Source of the DNA: Anaerolineales bacterium
Lineage (GTDB): Bacteria; Chloroflexota; Anaerolineae; Anaerolineales; Villigracilaceae
Assembly: GCA_016789365.1 (NCBI GenBank)
Contig: JAEURH010000016.1
Coordinates: 1-45,688, forward strand
DNA length: 45,688 bases
Direction of reading: 5' to 3'
Part shown: positions 16,091-24,935 of the stretch, piece by piece
Numbering within the stretch: the first letter of the stretch is position 1
Layout: each line of letters opens with the position of its first letter
Position numbers and translations under genes: made by a program
The notes under the pieces: model-generated
Seen by the model: only the letters and a program-made list of their open reading frames with translations
The model's database searches: none
What the model was told of the DNA's origin: nothing

Positions 16091-17329
16091 ATGTCTGAAA
16101 ATTTGAGAAAGTTATCATTTTATGAAAGACCAAACGTTGAAAATGCAATCATCCCGATTGGCGAAGGCGTGCCGATTGGCTTAGAAGGTGTATATAGTAA
16201 AGAACTCGGAATTGGCGGCGTGTATGGCTCATGGGGACAAAGTTACAGCAATGCAAATTTGGTTCCATTTGTGGAACATAGAATTGGCACACCGCTTCAA
16301 CCTGACGACATCCTGAATCTCTCCGAATTAGGTTTTGACTTCCGACAACATATTCAGGATTTAAGCGATGAAGACCATTTGAAATTGGAATTAGAGGTTG
16401 GTGCGCGTTTGCTTCGCAGAGCAATTGAAGTATGTGGCTGGCAAGCAAATGAAGTGGATGGGGTTTTGATTGGCATGAGTGGACCTGTTTCGCATGATTA
16501 CGTCTCGCGCATTGCCCAAATGGCAGGTATTCCTGAATCGGCTTTGAAAGTCAGTGTGCATAAAGCCTGTGATGGTTCAATGGGTGGTCTGCATTTGGCA
16601 TTGAATCCGCTTTTAGCGAAAGATGGCGAAGTGAATATCGCCGAAGAATTGCGTGGCAAAAAAGTTTTAGTTGGCGGCATTGAAGGATTAAGTCGTTTTA
16701 CATCAGGTGTGAAAGATAAAAACGCGCTTCAATTATTTGGTAATGGCATGGGTGTGTTAGGTGTCATCCCAAATGAAAATATGAAATTCTTAGTTGGCAA
16801 AAGTTTTGAAAACTATGATGAAGAAGGTTTGCTGGCGGTGAGAATGTATTATCCACATTCAGGCGATAGTGAGTCATTAGTAGATGTAATTCAAGAAGAT
16901 TCGAGTCATATCCGCATTTCAGGCTTGATGCACGAACCTGATGATGGTGCTTCAATCGAAATGGCTGGTTTGATGGGGATGGTCAAATTGTTTGTGCGAA
17001 CTGGCGTACAAGTTGTGGAAGATGTTTACAAAGATTACCACTCTTTGATGGATAAACTTGGCGAATCTGGCAAGGCGATTACGACTGGCGTTGTTCACCA
17101 TGCCAATTACAAAATTAATGCATTAAAAGCCAAGAATTTAGCCAAACTTGGAATTGAATTTCCAATGCCGTGGTTACTCCATGATTTTGGAAATGTAAGC
17201 GCCGCATCGAATGTAATTTCATTCTTACGTCAATTGCCGAATATCAAACTTGGCGACCATATCATGTTTGATGGTTTTGGTGCAGGCACATATTATGATG
17301 TGATGGCAGTTCAAATGGGAAATAGTTAA
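16091..17329 (+). CDS. Thiolase-fold condensing enzyme, FabH/HMG-CoA-synthase-like
   Basis: A 412-residue enzyme of the KAS III superfamily. The catalytic triad is readable: Cys160 in SVHKACDGSMGG (155-166), His336 in VVHHANYKI (334-342, the HQAN-like motif) and Asn368 in FGNVSAAS (366-373, the GNTSAAS-like motif). That Cys-His-Asn set is FabH-like; HMG-CoA synthases use Cys-Glu-His. It is about 90 residues longer than FabH, with an N-terminal extension. The likely chemistry is acyl-CoA condensation. A well-placed ribosome site (AAAAGGAG) precedes the ATG. There is no fatty acid cluster around it, so the substrate and pathway are open. Confidence 0.78.
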   Translation: MSENLRKLSFYERPNVENAIIPIGEGVPIGLEGVYSKELGIGGVYGSWGQSYSNANLVPFVEHRIGTPLQPDDILNLSELGFDFRQHIQDLSDEDHLKLELEVGARLLRRAIEVCGWQANEVDGVLIGMSGPVSHDYVSRIAQMAGIPESALKVSVHKACDGSMGGLHLALNPLLAKDGEVNIAEELRGKKVLVGGIEGLSRFTSGVKDKNALQLFGNGMGVLGVIPNENMKFLVGKSFENYDEEGLLAVRMYYPHSGDSESLVDVIQEDSSHIRISGLMHEPDDGASIEMAGLMGMVKLFVRTGVQVVEDVYKDYHSLMDKLGESGKAITTGVVHHANYKINALKAKNLAKLGIEFPMPWLLHDFGNVSAASNVISFLRQLPNIKLGDHIMFDGFGAGTYYDVMAVQMGNS

Positions 17330-17338
17330 TACTTTTAC

Positions 17339-17409
17339 ACCACAAAGGAACAAAGGGTCACAAAGGTTTTTTATTAATTCCTTTGTGACCCTTTGTGTTA
17401 CTTCGTGGT
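17339..17409. repeat. Palindromic repeat, family C (copy 1), acting as a bidirectional terminator
   Basis: A perfect 16-bp stem (17351-17366 with 17380-17395) around a 13-nt T/A-rich loop, enclosed by ACCAC/GTGGT ends. It separates the convergent FabH-like and glmS genes, so it can end both transcripts. Related, weaker copies lie at 31450-31510 and 33583-33654. Confidence 0.8.
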
Positions 17410-17417
17410 TAAGATTT

Positions 17418-19259
17418 TTATTCTACAGTCACACTTTTTGCTAAATTTCTCGGCTGGTCAACATCTAATCCGCGTGTGGCGGCGATGTGATACGCAAGCA
17501 ACTGCAAAGGCAAAACAGTGATGATGGGGGAGAGCATCCATGGGCATTCTGGAATCCAAATGACATGGTCTGCCATATCTTTAACTAATTCGTCACCTTC
17601 GGTAGCAATGGCTACCACCTTACCACCACGCGCTTTTGCTTGTTGAATTTGAGAAATCATTTTTTCATGCCATGGGTCTTTTGGAGCAATACAAATCACA
17701 GGCATTTCTTCATCAATCAAAGCAATCGGTCCATGTTTCATTTCGCCTGCTGGATACCCTTCAGCATGAATGTATGAAATTTCTTTTAACTTTAATGCAC
17801 CTTCATAAGCAATCGGCATGTTGATTCCACGACCAAGATATAAACACCCTTTGATATCTTTTAGGGCTTGAGCAACTTTCTCAACTTGAGATTCTGCGTC
17901 TAGCGCACGACCTGCTAAATCAGGAACGAGGCGCAAATCAGAGACAAGTTGTTTGCGAGTCTTATCATCAATCACGCCGCGCATATCTGCAAGTAAAATC
18001 GCAAGCATGTATTGGTCAACCAGCGGAGCAGTAAATGCTTTTGTAGATGCCACGCCAATTTCAGGACCTGTTTGCATGGCAATATACCCATCAGCAACAC
18101 GCATGGCTTGCGAACCAACCGCATTGACAATACTCCACACAATGCCACCTTTGCGTTTGCCTTCTTCCATGGCGGCGAGCGTATCCGCAGTTTCGCCAGA
18201 TTGTGAAATGGCAAGCACCACTGTATTTTCATCCACGATAGGGTCACTGTAGCGGAATTCAGAACCAATTACCACTTCCACTGGGATGCGGGCGATTTTT
18301 TCAATCAAATATTTTCCGACCATGCCAGCATAGGCGGCAGTACCACAAGCAGTGATGTAAATTCTTTGTATTCGTTTTGCAAGTTCAGGAGTTAATTTTA
18401 ATTCGGGTAAACGAATCCGCCCTTCTTTGAAATCCACACGTCCAGCCAGTGTATCAGTGAGTGCACGAACCTGCTCGTGAATTTCTTTCTGCATAAAATG
18501 GCGATATTCACCTTTTTCAGCAGAAACAGCATCCCAATTGATAGTATGAATTTCAGGTTTAATTTCAACACCATCTAACGTTTCAATACGAACACTGTCA
18601 CGAGTCACAATCGCCATTTGTTTTGACTCAAGAAAAATCACTTTGCGCGTGTGTTCAAGAATTGCGGGAATGTCAGAAGCAATATAGTTTTCATTTTCGC
18701 CCAACCCAATCACAACGCCACCTGCATTGCCAATTCGTGCAGTCACAATTTTATCTGGCTCATCCGTAGACATTAACAAAACAACATTAGCACCTTCAAT
18801 TTGTTTGAAAGTTCTTCGTGCCGCTTCTGTAAATGAAACTCCCGCCGCATGATGATGTTCTGCTAAATGCACAATCGTTTCAGTATCAGTATCCGAATTA
18901 AATACAACACCTTCACTACTTAATTCATCTTTTAATTCAAGAAAATTTTCAACAATGCCGTTGTGAACCACAACAGTTTTTCCTGAATTACCAACATGCG
19001 GATGCGAATTTCTTGCCGATGGCGCACCATGCGTCGCCCAGCGTGTATGCCCAATCCCGGGCGCACCATTCAATGGGCTTTTATTTACCAAATCCACCAA
19101 TTGCGATAACTTGCCCGCATCTTTTCGTACATCAATTTGCCCACCATTCATCACAGCAATACCTGCTGAGTCATAACCACGATATTCCAGCCGTTTCAAG
19201 CCGTTGAGAATAATCGGCGTCGCATCACGCGAGCCGAGATAACCGACGATTCCACACAT
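17418..19259 (-). CDS. glmS: Glutamine--fructose-6-phosphate aminotransferase
   Basis: A 613-residue enzyme making glucosamine-6-phosphate for the cell envelope. After Met1 comes the N-terminal nucleophile Cys2 (MCGIVGYLGS), then the glutaminase domain (RGYDSAGIAV, HTRWATHG, HNGIVENF) and two SIS domains (ACGTAAYAG, AISQSGETADT, and YPAGEMKHGPIALID) ending with PRNLAKSVTVE, the usual C-terminus. The frame is open 78 nt further upstream, but Cys2 must be exposed, and GGAGG lies 7 nt before ATG 19259, so this start is secure. Expression is almost certainly controlled by the glmS ribozyme in its leader. Confidence 0.97.
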   Translation of the reverse strand: MCGIVGYLGSRDATPIILNGLKRLEYRGYDSAGIAVMNGGQIDVRKDAGKLSQLVDLVNKSPLNGAPGIGHTRWATHGAPSARNSHPHVGNSGKTVVVHNGIVENFLELKDELSSEGVVFNSDTDTETIVHLAEHHHAAGVSFTEAARRTFKQIEGANVVLLMSTDEPDKIVTARIGNAGGVVIGLGENENYIASDIPAILEHTRKVIFLESKQMAIVTRDSVRIETLDGVEIKPEIHTINWDAVSAEKGEYRHFMQKEIHEQVRALTDTLAGRVDFKEGRIRLPELKLTPELAKRIQRIYITACGTAAYAGMVGKYLIEKIARIPVEVVIGSEFRYSDPIVDENTVVLAISQSGETADTLAAMEEGKRKGGIVWSIVNAVGSQAMRVADGYIAMQTGPEIGVASTKAFTAPLVDQYMLAILLADMRGVIDDKTRKQLVSDLRLVPDLAGRALDAESQVEKVAQALKDIKGCLYLGRGINMPIAYEGALKLKEISYIHAEGYPAGEMKHGPIALIDEEMPVICIAPKDPWHEKMISQIQQAKARGGKVVAIATEGDELVKDMADHVIWIPECPWMLSPIITVLPLQLLAYHIAATRGLDVDQPRNLAKSVTVE

Positions 19260-19349
19260 AGGGGAGCCTCCAATTTTGATTTTAGATATGGATACAAAAC
19301 CATGCGCCTCATTCTTAACTGACGCTTGATTCTGCACTTCAAATTTTTA

Positions 19350-19588
19350 CCATCCTCTGCATTTTGCTCTCACAATCACTTGCGAGGTTTGTCTGCAAAG
19401 TTTTTTCTTGGAGGGAAAGATATTGGATAATGGCATATCCAGAGGGCTTCCGCTGAACTTTCGATTTTCTTTTTTGCTGGTTGCGTGTTGCGAAGCAACG
19501 TATCGAAACAACAAAAAATTAACTCTATTGTGAAATAGAGAACCCTCGTCCTCGTCAACTTTGATTTTTACATCAAAGCCCATGCGCT
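19350..19588 (-). ncRNA. glmS self-cleaving ribozyme with an enlarged core
   Basis: On the minus strand upstream of glmS the ribozyme landmarks occur in order. The cleavage site A|GCGC lies between 19588 and 19587. P1 is CTTTGAT/ATCAAAG, followed by GTTGACGAGG (19559-19550). P2 pairs GAGGG (19547-19543) with CCCTC (19446-19442). The core ATCGA (19465-19461) leads to TTCAGCGG (19457-19450). P3 is TGGATA/TATCCA. A P4-like arm is formed by CTTTGCA/TGCAGAG with an inner stem CTCGCAA/TTGTGAG. Glucosamine-6-phosphate is the known cofactor of this class. Unusually, about 77 nt replace the normal 3-4 nt between the P2 5' strand and ATCGA; this insert has its own hairpin (19540-19523) and a half-copy of repeat family B. 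The 3' end given is approximate. Confidence 0.88.
19478..19512. repeat. Half-copy of dispersed repeat family B inside the ribozyme
   Basis: The plus strand reads TGGTTGCGTGTTGCGAAG followed by CAACGTATCGAAACAA, which resembles one arm of the family B elements at 7915-8039 and 11801-11920 (shared GCAACGTATCGA core). It lies wholly within the insertion in the glmS ribozyme core. Confidence 0.65.
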
Positions 19589-19639
19589 GTCTTTCCCGTT
19601 ATTAAATTTTTCCGTGAGCCTCCTTCATAAGTAAGCAAA

Positions 19640-19645
19640 ATTATA
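19640..19645 (-). promoter_or_regulatory. Probable -10 box of the glmS transcript
   Basis: TATAAT on the minus strand at 19645-19640 predicts a start near 19633, about 45 nt before the ribozyme cleavage site. The -35 position falls in the preceding terminator hairpin and has no good match, so this is tentative. Confidence 0.4.
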
Positions 19646-19652
19646 CCGTAAA

Positions 19653-19680
19653 AAATCCCCGCTATTTGGCGGGGATTTCT
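19653..19680 (-). terminator. Intrinsic terminator of the Tad operon
   Basis: The stem TCCCCGC/GCGGGGA with a 6-nt loop is followed on the minus strand by TTTTTT. It lies directly after the stop of the last TadE-like gene and isolates the Tad operon from glmS. Confidence 0.85.
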
Positions 19681-19685
19681 TATTA

Positions 19686-21218
19686 CTAGGTATCACCAAT
19701 ATCTGTCGGTGTCCGTGTTGGTGTTGGTGTATTAGTACGCGTTGGCGTCGGTGTAACAACTGTTGGTGTACGCGTTGGCGTATTGGTACGGGTTGGTGTG
19801 CGCGTTGGCGTATTAGATGGCGTTGGTGTAGTCGTTGCCGTAGGTGTATTTGTACGAGTTGGTGTGCGCGAAGGCGTTAATGAAATTGTCGGTGTGCGTG
19901 TAATGGTTGGTGTTGGTGTGCGAGAAGCTGTAAGCGTAATAGTTGGTGTGCGCGATGGTGTAAACGTAACTGTAGGTGTTGGAGTATATAACGCTACCGA
20001 GTCAGACATTGTGCAGTTGCCCCAACCGGGGAAGGTAAAGGTTAGGGTGACGCTATAAAGCCCTGCGAAATTTGCATCACTGAAGTCAGCAATCCAATCA
20101 GTTCTGGTTCCGCTACCTGCAATCGGCAAGTCTGGAACGGAAGCGGGGGCATTCACTGGTGAGTTCACAATATTTGTGGCTGGGTTATAGTATTGTGCAC
20201 CAAATTGTGCATAGTCAAAGAATCTACCAGATAAAGGCGATGGTGACCACGTTAATGTGGCATTTACTAAGTAAGCCGTTACAAAATTATCATTTCGGAC
20301 GCGCGCTTCAAAATTATCTCCATTAAAACGGGTACGGTCAATATAAATAAGACTACAAGATGGTGCTGGTGTGTTCGTAGGTGTGCGTGTGTTTGTTGGT
20401 GTAAATGTCATTGTTGGCGTGCGCGTGTTTGTTGGTGTGCGTGTAATTGTAGGTGTAAGTGTTAGCGTTGGTGTTAGTGTTAATGTAGGTGTAAGTGTAT
20501 TAGTTGGTGAAGGCGTAATTGTAGGAGTAACACTTGGAGTATATGTGCTGGTAGGAATTGTAGGCACGATTAATGGCAAAGGCGTATTAATTGCCCTTGA
20601 GGCACGGAATTGCTCTACGATACCTTCACGATATGAAGCAAGGTGAATCATTTCTTCAAACCCAAAAATGGGCAAAACGATAAAAGTAAAATTGTAATCT
20701 GCCGCAACAAATACTCTATTGCCAGGTGCTCCAGGATGTTCATTGCGTACCCCATTAAGTGTACAGTCTGCATAAACTGGTCGAGCCATTAACGGGTAAA
20801 ACGTTACGCGTCCATCTTCTGCTGAGCAGACAGTGATGTTAAAGTAATTTTTATCTGCGGTTGTAGCGTTATCAGGGTTTGTGAAAGTGGATGCATCACG
20901 TAAGAAAAAGCCAACAACAATGCGACGGGTTTCATCTTTAATGGAAGGAATGCGTGCGGCATCTACTTCATTATCATTACTACAATTACGCCCATAAATG
21001 GCTTGACAATAATTTCCATCGTAATTACCAGTTGTTGCGTAGCGAATGCCAAAGCGTGTTGAGTTTTCGATAATAATCCACGCAAAGAGCAAGCGTGAAA
21101 ATTCAATTACTCCAACTAAAACAAGCATTAGCAATGGAATAATTAATGCAAACTCAACCATGGCTTGCGCTTTTGGTTTATTTGGTGAGCCTCTGGGTTT
21201 AAGATTTAATATTTTCAT
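19686..21218 (-). CDS. TadE-like pilin protein with Thr/Pro repeats and a C-terminal beta domain
   Basis: A 510-residue surface protein. A short basic N-terminus ([20 protein letters not shown], about 7-26) leads into one TM helix with the TadE signature Glu ([11 protein letters not shown]), then a mature domain to about residue 215. Two long Thr/Pro stretches of TPTxTxTP type (about 225-285 and 410-505) flank a roughly 115-residue beta-rich domain starting [16 protein letters not shown]. The Thr/Pro regions are likely extended, perhaps glycosylated spacers; the domain between may bind a surface or carbohydrate. A similar domain with a Thr/Pro linker ends the TadE-like protein at 25389-26525. 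ATG 21218 is preferred over the longer frame (GAGGATG upstream). Last gene of the Tad operon. Confidence 0.82.
   Translation of the reverse strand: MKILNLKPRGSPNKPKAQAMVEFALIIPLLMLVLVGVIEFSRLLFAWIIIENSTRFGIRYATTGNYDGNYCQAIYGRNCSNDNEVDAARIPSIKDETRRIVVGFFLRDASTFTNPDNATTADKNYFNITVCSAEDGRVTFYPLMARPVYADCTLNGVRNEHPGAPGNRVFVAADYNFTFIVLPIFGFEEMIHLASYREGIVEQFRASRAINTPLPLIVPTIPTSTYTPSVTPTITPSPTNTLTPTLTLTPTLTLTPTITRTPTNTRTPTMTFTPTNTRTPTNTPAPSCSLIYIDRTRFNGDNFEARVRNDNFVTAYLVNATLTWSPSPLSGRFFDYAQFGAQYYNPATNIVNSPVNAPASVPDLPIAGSGTRTDWIADFSDANFAGLYSVTLTFTFPGWGNCTMSDSVALYTPTPTVTFTPSRTPTITLTASRTPTPTITRTPTISLTPSRTPTRTNTPTATTTPTPSNTPTRTPTRTNTPTRTPTVVTPTPTRTNTPTPTRTPTDIGDT
19700..20540. repeat. Two blocks of degenerate Thr/Pro-coding tandem repeats
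   Basis: Within the TadE-like gene, about 19700-19985 and 20365-20540 are made of short degenerate units (plus strand GTTGGTGT, GTGCGCGTTGG and similar) coding TPT/TRTP on the minus strand. They make spurious Val/Gly-rich frames on the plus strand and are prone to copy-number change. Confidence 0.8.
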
Positions 21219-21237
21219 AAGTGCATCCTCAATAAAA

Positions 21238-22779
21238 CTATTGTGCAATTCTTGTGAATATGTTTTCTGCTATCTTTCCAAAAATAACTTGTAAACCTGC
21301 CGCATCTGGTGAATATGAATAAAAACCATGATTTGCGGTTACACCAGTTGAGTCACCAGCGGTTTCAGCAATATATTCTAATAGCTTTTCACCAGCATCA
21401 GGGTCGCCAAGGGTTGTAAACCTTACTAACTCACCTAAGCCAATAGTGAAAATTGTAATACCTTGTCCATCTACTGGGTCTGCAACATTGTCTGCAACAT
21501 CTCTAGCATAGTCGTCTGCATCATACGCAACGTTTCCTTGTGCGTGCCTAGAATCTGCATCGGCATCACGGCAAGGCGGGCTGATTGCGCTAACTGGTGG
21601 TCCCCAAGTAGATGAAGGACAAAAACCAAAATAATTAGGATGGTCAGGATAACCATCAGAGTTAGCATCTGACCATGCAGGTGCAGGATTCAAGAATGGC
21701 ATCGGACTAGAAGCGTTTGCTGGTCCTCCAGCGATGACGATAACTACCCAAAAAGAGTCTTCTCGTTTAGGGTCACGAGTAAATTCTCCAGATGCTCGAT
21801 ATAAGGCTCCTCCAATGTTTGATGAGCCACATGAAGAACGGTCATAACCTTGAGTAAATCTTGCTGAACATTTTTCGCCTAAGTAGTAACCTGGGCTTCT
21901 TCCATAACATGGGTTGCCTGTATCACTACCTGCGGCGGCAATTTCTGCAGCAGTACAAGTATCGCGGCAAGTCCCATAAGGTGTTTCACATTCTGGTGGT
22001 TCGTATACTCTGATGTTTTCTATGGCTGTTCTAACCTCTATCGGGTCATCTGAAAGTACTAAGGGCGTTTCTGATTCACGAAAGCCATTTGGTGATTGGC
22101 TGGTCATTGTCACCACTGCGACTCTATCATACGGAAAAAACATAGTTTCATTTACAAAATCCCATGCAAGTGCTTTAACATCTTCCATGGGTTGACAAGT
22201 ACGGGCATTATTACATAATGCTGGGTCATCCCCAGGGTCACTTTTTTGCGGGTCGCCACTCGTTTCGTATGCCATAGAAAAAGAGGTATCTAAAACCATC
22301 ACAAGGTCAATCGAGGCGGCTTCGCCAACAGATGCCGCGCTAATTGTCGTGCTGTTAATACCAATTACACGAAGAAAGCCAAAAGTTACAGTACGTGTTG
22401 CCTCTACTCGCAGTAACTTACGACGCGGTGTAGTACATAAGGTTGTATCGTGTATAGTGCCATCGGCAGTGTTATCAATTACGCCTGTGTTCGGGTCTGC
22501 TTTACACCTTGAAACCACAATGTTTACGGCATCAGACTGGTTTAGGCGCAAAAAATCTTGAGCGGCAGACGCTAAATCTGCACCACTAAACCCTTTACGA
22601 AACTGAGCGGCAGACGCGACAGAAGCCGAATCTATGGCTCGTTTGAGTTTGCCATATTCGATTAATAAAAGACCACCATCAGTCATTAACCCTACCATGG
22701 CAATTAATCCTACCATGGCAACAGCAATAATAACTATGGCTTGACCTTTTTCTGCTTTTCGTAATATTTTATTAATCAT
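21238..22779 (-). CDS. TadG-like protein with von Willebrand factor A domain
   Basis: A 513-residue protein. The N-terminus EKGQAIVIIAVAMVGLIAMVGLMTDGG (about 10-36) is the Tad_N/TadG anchor helix, followed by the usual AIDSASVASAAQF. A vWA domain begins near 157: DLVMVLDTSFSM (158-169) provides a MIDAS motif with Asp164, Ser166 and Ser168, for metal-dependent adhesion. The domain contains many Cys residues in a central insert (ECETPYGTCRDTC, PCYGRSPGYY), suggesting disulfides outside the cell. TadG-vWA proteins are minor pilin-like components of tight-adherence pili. It lies between two TadE-like genes in the operon. Confidence 0.85.
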   Translation of the reverse strand: MINKILRKAEKGQAIVIIAVAMVGLIAMVGLMTDGGLLLIEYGKLKRAIDSASVASAAQFRKGFSGADLASAAQDFLRLNQSDAVNIVVSRCKADPNTGVIDNTADGTIHDTTLCTTPRRKLLRVEATRTVTFGFLRVIGINSTTISAASVGEAASIDLVMVLDTSFSMAYETSGDPQKSDPGDDPALCNNARTCQPMEDVKALAWDFVNETMFFPYDRVAVVTMTSQSPNGFRESETPLVLSDDPIEVRTAIENIRVYEPPECETPYGTCRDTCTAAEIAAAGSDTGNPCYGRSPGYYLGEKCSARFTQGYDRSSCGSSNIGGALYRASGEFTRDPKREDSFWVVIVIAGGPANASSPMPFLNPAPAWSDANSDGYPDHPNYFGFCPSSTWGPPVSAISPPCRDADADSRHAQGNVAYDADDYARDVADNVADPVDGQGITIFTIGLGELVRFTTLGDPDAGEKLLEYIAETAGDSTGVTANHGFYSYSPDAAGLQVIFGKIAENIFTRIAQ

Positions 22780-22804
22780 TAACTTAATTCCTAAAACAAT
22801 AAAA

Positions 22805-23464
22805 TTAGTTTGGCGGTTCAGCCGCGCCTAAAGGCATAATTGTGTATGAACGCATCATCATAGGGTTAGGCACAAAAGGCGATAGCCAAGGCAGGTTTAA
22901 TACCATTCTATAATTATAGTGAACTTCTACTACTAAAACGCCAGCATTAGGGGAACTACTTGTAAATTGACTTTGAATACTTGTAGCAGTGAAGACGGAG
23001 TTTTGATTACCAAACAATTTATAAGGTCCAGTCGTTGGGAATTGTGTTGCAACACCATTGTTTATGCCATATACAGTAACAATCACATCATCTATGGTTG
23101 AGTCAAGAGGTATTCTACGCCCTTCATAGGTTGGAATTCTCATTTTAGGGTCTAGGCTAGAAGCAACCATGCCAGCAACTGTGCTATAAAAGTTTGTATT
23201 TGGACTAGAGCCATAGCCGCTCATAAAAGGGTCAGAACCACTTCCAAACCTTGCGGCTTCACGGGTAGCATCTAGCAAAGATAGGTAATAGTTTAAGGCA
23301 AACCCAAACTCAACCACGCCAGATAGTAAGACGATGATAATAGGTAAGGTGATAGCAAATTCAACTAAACTTTGCGCCTTTGTTTTACGCAAATTACTCT
23401 TGCTTTTCGCAAGTGGGTTTAGAATTTGGAGTGTGGTTAGAAATTTTTTTAACATAATCTTCAT
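22805..23464 (-). CDS. TadE-like pilin protein
   Basis: A 219-residue protein with a 30-residue basic leader, then KAQSLVEFAITLPIIIVLLSGVVEFG (about 29-54), the TadE signature helix with Glu at the usual place, followed by DATREAARFGSG and a mature domain ending in a conserved-looking hydrophobic tail. TadE proteins are minor pseudopilins of the Tad secretion/pilus system. A possible second start (Met4) has a GAAG nearby. It begins a subgroup of three genes after a 190-nt gap that may contain a promoter or structured leader. Confidence 0.82.
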   Translation of the reverse strand: MKIMLKKFLTTLQILNPLAKSKSNLRKTKAQSLVEFAITLPIIIVLLSGVVEFGFALNYYLSLLDATREAARFGSGSDPFMSGYGSSPNTNFYSTVAGMVASSLDPKMRIPTYEGRRIPLDSTIDDVIVTVYGINNGVATQFPTTGPYKLFGNQNSVFTATSIQSQFTSSSPNAGVLVVEVHYNYRMVLNLPWLSPFVPNPMMMRSYTIMPLGAAEPPN

Positions 23465-23654
23465 GTGCCAGTCTTCTTTTATTCTGGCTTGCAGAACAGC
23501 GGTATCCTGCTTTGGTACTAAGGCTTACCAGATTCAATTTTGGGTGCGATGGGGGGCGTTTAGGAAGCCTAATGTATACAAATAATATTATAAACCACTT
23601 CCATTTATAAAGGGTCTGTGCAAGCAACTTGCAACGCTTACAGAAATGTTAAGC
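23465..23654 (-). other. Intra-operon gap with several predicted hairpins
   Basis: No gene is seen in this 190-nt gap. On the minus strand it shows GCAAG/CTTGC just after the upstream stop, an AT-rich stretch with TATAATATTAT, then short stems TTAGG/CCTAA, GGTA/TACC, GCAG/CTGC and GCCAG/CTGGC up to the next start codon. It could be a second promoter and a structured 5' leader. It does not show the conserved GEMM (cyclic-di-GMP-I) blocks. Confidence 0.35.
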
Positions 23655-24935
23655 CTATTGCCCTAAAACAACCTCAGGCATGGTTAAAGTGTCGTAATTT
23701 TGCTCGTCTTTGTACTTAATGTAGATATTGTCAGACCCATCCACCTCAATAAAATAGCCAATGATTTGGCTGTGGTATGCGGCTCCGCTTACCGCATTCA
23801 GCCCGTTGATGCGCACATCTGCTCCGGGGGCAAGAATGGTACCAGTATAGCTAGATTCGTCGTTCCCATTTAAGACTAAAATGCTTTTGTTATCAATTGG
23901 CATGTAAATTAATAAGCCTTTATTCGGTCCAGTTTGAGGCGCACTTAAATTAATCTGAGCAGCACCATTGATGCGAACACTACCGTGTTCTATAACCAAT
24001 ATCACACTACTTCCTTCTAATTGCTGACCAGACTCTAAAATAAAATCTCCATTAATGCAGTAAATACCACCTTCTAAAAACTTCGTTCCCTCTGCTGGAA
24101 ATACATCCTCATCCCAATTTCCCGCAGTCATGGTGGCAGTGAATTCATCGTATTCTGCAACCCTAGAGCCACACCCTAGTTTAGGCATTTGATACGGTGG
24201 CGGATAAGGAATATATGGCGCACCTGTTTGAATTGGATATGGCGTAATCAACTTTGGCTTTTGAATATCAGCCCCGCCGACTACTGTGATACGACTGCTA
24301 TCATCGCGCACACGCACACTACCACTTCCAAAAGAAATAAAAGCACAATTCGGGTTATTGGAATTGACAAACAACCCGCCGCCTTCTAAATTAATAGTCG
24401 CTTCACTATGAATCCAAAACGCAGGTCGGCGACTACCTGAAATCACTTCACACTCACTGCGCGGTGCCAAACTGACCAAAGCATAACCCGGAAACATCTC
24501 TCCTAACACCGCAGGTTTAGATTGTGACACAGCACTCACCACATTCGTAATATACGGAATACCAATCACATTCGCAAAATATGTTTGTAGGCGAGAGGTA
24601 ATAATAACCTCGATGTATTCAGAATTCCCAACATAAGGTCCAGAAAGAGGCGGAGTATTTAATTCCACTGTATTTGTCTCGCCATCATTGTTATATCCAT
24701 TAGCGGCGGCGGTGGCTAAAGCGGCGGCTCGCCAATTGCCACCTTCAATGCGCGTCAAGGCGGCGGTTAGTGCAGCAGCAGATGCGGCAGTTTCAGCACG
24801 CCGACTATCCGTGTAGGCATTTGTGCCATCAATGGCTAAGGCAGATACACCAATTAAACCAACAATGACAAAGATGATAATGACAATGGCTTGCCCTTTT
24901 TCACTTGCGCGTTTGAAAGAATGATTTATGGACAT
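23655..24935 (-). CDS. TadG-like protein with Tad_N anchor
   Basis: A 426-residue protein. The anchor helix is KGQAIVIIIFVIVGLIGVSALAIDG (about 14-38), followed by RRAETAASAAALTAALTR, which is the classical TadG N-terminal pattern. The rest is predicted extracytoplasmic and rich in Gly, Asn and beta residues (INLEGGGLFVN, SVRINGAAQINLS, ADVRINGLNAVSG), with repeated short strands that suggest a beta-helix or beta-solenoid. No vWA MIDAS is present, unlike the other TadG-like protein in the operon. The start overlaps the upstream TadE gene by 10 nt. Confidence 0.8.
   Translation of the reverse strand: MSINHSFKRASEKGQAIVIIIFVIVGLIGVSALAIDGTNAYTDSRRAETAASAAALTAALTRIEGGNWRAAALATAAANGYNNDGETNTVELNTPPLSGPYVGNSEYIEVIITSRLQTYFANVIGIPYITNVVSAVSQSKPAVLGEMFPGYALVSLAPRSECEVISGSRRPAFWIHSEATINLEGGGLFVNSNNPNCAFISFGSGSVRVRDDSSRITVVGGADIQKPKLITPYPIQTGAPYIPYPPPYQMPKLGCGSRVAEYDEFTATMTAGNWDEDVFPAEGTKFLEGGIYCINGDFILESGQQLEGSSVILVIEHGSVRINGAAQINLSAPQTGPNKGLLIYMPIDNKSILVLNGNDESSYTGTILAPGADVRINGLNAVSGAAYHSQIIGYFIEVDGSDNIYIKYKDEQNYDTLTMPEVVLGQ

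Noticed and set aside
19347-19583. A 78-codon minus-strand frame upstream of glmS
   Set aside because: It lies across the glmS ribozyme and its stems; the sequence is explained by the RNA, and there is no coding signal.
19700-20540. CRISPR-like or minisatellite array
   Set aside because: Units are short, degenerate and in coding frame as Thr/Pro; there are no constant repeats with unique spacers and no cas genes.
19783-20646. Plus-strand Val/Gly-rich reading frames opposite the TadE-like gene
   Set aside because: They are mirror frames of the Thr/Pro-coding repeats; no ribosome site, and their composition (GVxVGV) follows directly from the repeat on the other strand.
23465-23600. Cyclic-di-GMP (GEMM) riboswitch before a TadE gene
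   Set aside because: The gap is hairpin-rich and the context would fit, but the conserved GEMM blocks (GGGCAAACC, GACGCAAAGCC) are not present.
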